From: Rhodococcus sp. 4CII
Lineage (GTDB): Bacteria; Actinomycetota; Actinomycetes; Mycobacteriales; Mycobacteriaceae
Direction of reading: 5' to 3'
Assembly: GCF_014256275.1 (NCBI RefSeq)
Contig: NZ_JACCFE010000002.1
Coordinates: 4,320,001 to 4,384,000 of the forward strand
DNA: 64,000 nucleotides
Shown here: positions 63,010 to 64,000 of the stretch, piece by piece
How positions within the stretch are numbered: the first letter of the stretch is position 1
How the letters are laid out: each line of letters opens with the position of its first letter
Notes under the pieces: generated by a model
What the model saw: the letters and a program-made list of their open reading frames with translations, nothing else
Database searches by the model: none
What the model was told of the DNA's origin: nothing
Position numbers and translations under genes: made by a program

Positions 63010-63265
63010 CCCCAGTACCCGCCCGTATCCGGCTGCCAGATCGGCATTTTCGTTGGATCGGTAGCCGCCGTCGATGTATCGGTTGTCGCCGATGCCGTGG
63101 GGAGGGCGCCCGGGTCGGCACAGCTCGCGGTGACGGCCGAGCGGCGACGACGGCGCGCCGCTGCGTCTGCGCGGAGTTGTCCGACGCCGCATCCATTTCG
63201 AGCGCCGCCGCAACCAATCTGCGGCGCATGTCGGCCGCATCCCGAGCGGCACGGATGATTGCGCT
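63010..63265 (-). pseudogene. Patatin-like phospholipase remnant
   Basis: Minus-strand pieces in three frames: ADMRRRLVAAALEMDAASD through AVVAARPSP, AVTASCADPGALPT, and GDNRYIDGGYRSNENADLAA with GYGRVL. The last holds the Asp-Gly-Gly of the catalytic dyad; the nucleophile motif and about 40 residues between the first two pieces are missing. Its 3' end is cut off at the MFS gene. It fills much of the 590-bp gap 63003-63594; the rest of the gap has no clear gene. Confidence 0.6.
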
Positions 63266-63560
63266 CGTCCTTCCCAGAGGTCCGCCAACGGAATATCCGG
63301 AACGCCCCCACCGGCAGCAACGGAATTTCGCGGGGTCGGGAGTCGTGCGGCCCCGGGTCGTGGTGTGTTCGGCTGCTGCGGTGACCGGTACCGACCACGG
63401 CCGCTGCGCGGGCTGAATCCTGTTGCCCCGCAGGTGATGAACGCTCGTCGTCGGCACCGCCGACCGCTTCCTCCTTCCGGCGACGAGTCGCTGTTCGATC
63501 GGCCGTCGCTGAAATCGCGCTTGACATCCCCTCCCTTGTGTGACCACCATTACAGCATCA

Positions 63561-63579
63561 TGTGATAGAGGTTATCACA
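63561..63579. promoter_or_regulatory. Palindromic operator
   Basis: Perfect inverted repeat TGTGATA-gaggt-TATCACA, 15 bp before the ATG at 63595 and 35 bp after a TTGACA at 63521-63526. Size and form suit a GntR-type (FadR subfamily) repressor site. The nine bases between TGTGA and TCACA exclude the normal CRP layout (six). Confidence 0.6.
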
Positions 63580-63594
63580 GTATGAGAGGAAATC

Positions 63595-64000
63595 ATGAAG
63601 GTTGCCGTTCTCGGTCTGGGTGAGGCCGGAAGTCTGTACTCGTCGGGATTCCTTGCGAAGGGCTGGGAGGTGACCGGGTTCGACCCGGCCGACACCGCCA
63701 CGCCGGCGGGAGTCCTCCGCTTCGACGACGTCGCCGACGCTGTCCGCGGCGCGGAACTCGTGCTGAGTCTGACCAGTGCGAAGGTGGCCCTGCGCGCGGC
63801 GACCGACGCCGCCCCGCATCTGGCGGAAGGTGCCTGCTACGCGGACATGAACGCCGCATCGGCCGAGGTCAAGAACGAGGTCGCCACCGTCGTCGAGAGG
63901 GTCGGTGCGGTGTTCGCCGACGTCGCGGTGGTCGGGTCGGTGCCCGCGCACGGGGTCCGCACCAATCTGGTGATCAGCGGGAGCGGGTCCGCGGTCGCCA
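63595..64000 (+). CDS. 6PGDH/3-hydroxyisobutyrate dehydrogenase-like NAD(P) enzyme (3' end outside window)
   Basis: The first 135 residues of an open frame that leaves the window: VAVLGLGEAGSLYSSGFLAK is the Rossmann nucleotide-binding start, followed by GWEVTGFDPADTATPAG and AYADMNAAS-like CYADMNAASAEVKNEVATVV. The type is the beta-hydroxyacid dehydrogenase superfamily, near the DUF1932-containing members. GAGAGGA precedes the ATG and a perfect palindrome precedes that. May belong to the neighbouring sugar-acid functions; the part seen cannot fix the substrate. Confidence 0.85.
   Translation, partial: MKVAVLGLGEAGSLYSSGFLAKGWEVTGFDPADTATPAGVLRFDDVADAVRGAELVLSLTSAKVALRAATDAAPHLAEGACYADMNAASAEVKNEVATVVERVGAVFADVAVVGSVPAHGVRTNLVISGSGSAVA

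Noticed and set aside
63561..63579. CRP site
   Set aside because: Half-sites TGTGA and TCACA are present but nine, not six, bases apart.
1..64000. Insertion sequences, integrases, CRISPR arrays, tRNA or rRNA genes
   Set aside because: None recognised on either strand, so the graveyards cannot be tied to a visible mobile element.

Overview
The window is high-GC actinobacterial DNA. Gene content points to Rhodococcus or a close relative in the Corynebacteriales: mycobacterial-type F420 biosynthesis genes with a fused FbiC, a fused oxoglutarate decarboxylase of the Kgd type, an Rv1747-like FHA/ABC protein, many acyl-CoA enzymes and frequent leaderless starts. This is inferred from protein families; no rRNA marker is present. 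The window opens inside one gene and closes inside another.

Region 1 (1-20.2 kb) is the most distinctive. After the 3' end of a LuxR-type regulator comes a rightward catabolic island: CoA-transferase, two luciferase-like F420-dependent oxidoreductases, aldehyde dehydrogenase, acyl-CoA synthetase, VOC and NIPSNAP proteins, an IclR regulator, an NADPH:F420 reductase, a crotonase, and an acyl-CoA dehydrogenase. It runs, mostly with 4-bp stop/start overlaps, into a full set of dedicated F420 genes (fbiC, fbiD, an aromatic-acid-type MFS symporter, fbiA, fbiB) and then a malic enzyme. The island appears to make the cofactor, reduce it and use it. Two promoters carry the same roughly 36-bp two-site operator, probably bound by the IclR protein. 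The substrate cannot be read from sequence; an aromatic or alicyclic carboxylic acid is the best guess.

Region 2 (20.2-26.5 kb) has a shortened second-type Kgd protein with an apparent decayed N-terminus upstream, an NmrA-type protein, a wrecked GT87 mannosyltransferase remnant and an ArsR/SRPBCC pair. Region 3 (26.5-32.6 kb) holds an old-yellow-enzyme reductase, an amino-acid permease, a Glu/Leu/Phe/Val dehydrogenase and an Lrp regulator, divergent from 4-hydroxyphenylpyruvate dioxygenase; this looks like amino-acid and tyrosine catabolism. Region 4 (32.6-38.2 kb) has a Clp-N/HTH protein with a strong palindrome over its promoter, an FAD monooxygenase, a YdeP-type molybdopterin oxidoreductase and a membrane protein.

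Region 5 (38.2-48.5 kb) is a divergent beta-oxidation-like locus: on the minus strand an acyl-CoA synthetase stump, acyl-CoA dehydrogenase, SDR and LysR; on the plus strand acyl-CoA dehydrogenase, thiolase, MaoC and thiolase. A MarR/DHA2 efflux pair follows. Region 6 (48.7-54.1 kb) has a kinase-STAND ATPase-LuxR protein, a paralogue of the gene at the left edge, followed by a gene graveyard (hydrolase, ALDH and LysR remnants). Region 7 (54.3-64 kb) has a small secreted protein, the Rv1747-like transporter and a galactarate/talarate pathway (dehydratase, decarboxylating dehydratase, 2,5-dioxovalerate dehydrogenase, MFS importer) whose LysR gene is broken. A patatin remnant and the start of a 6PGDH-like gene behind a perfect palindrome end the window.

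No rRNA, tRNA, CRISPR array or transposase was recognised.
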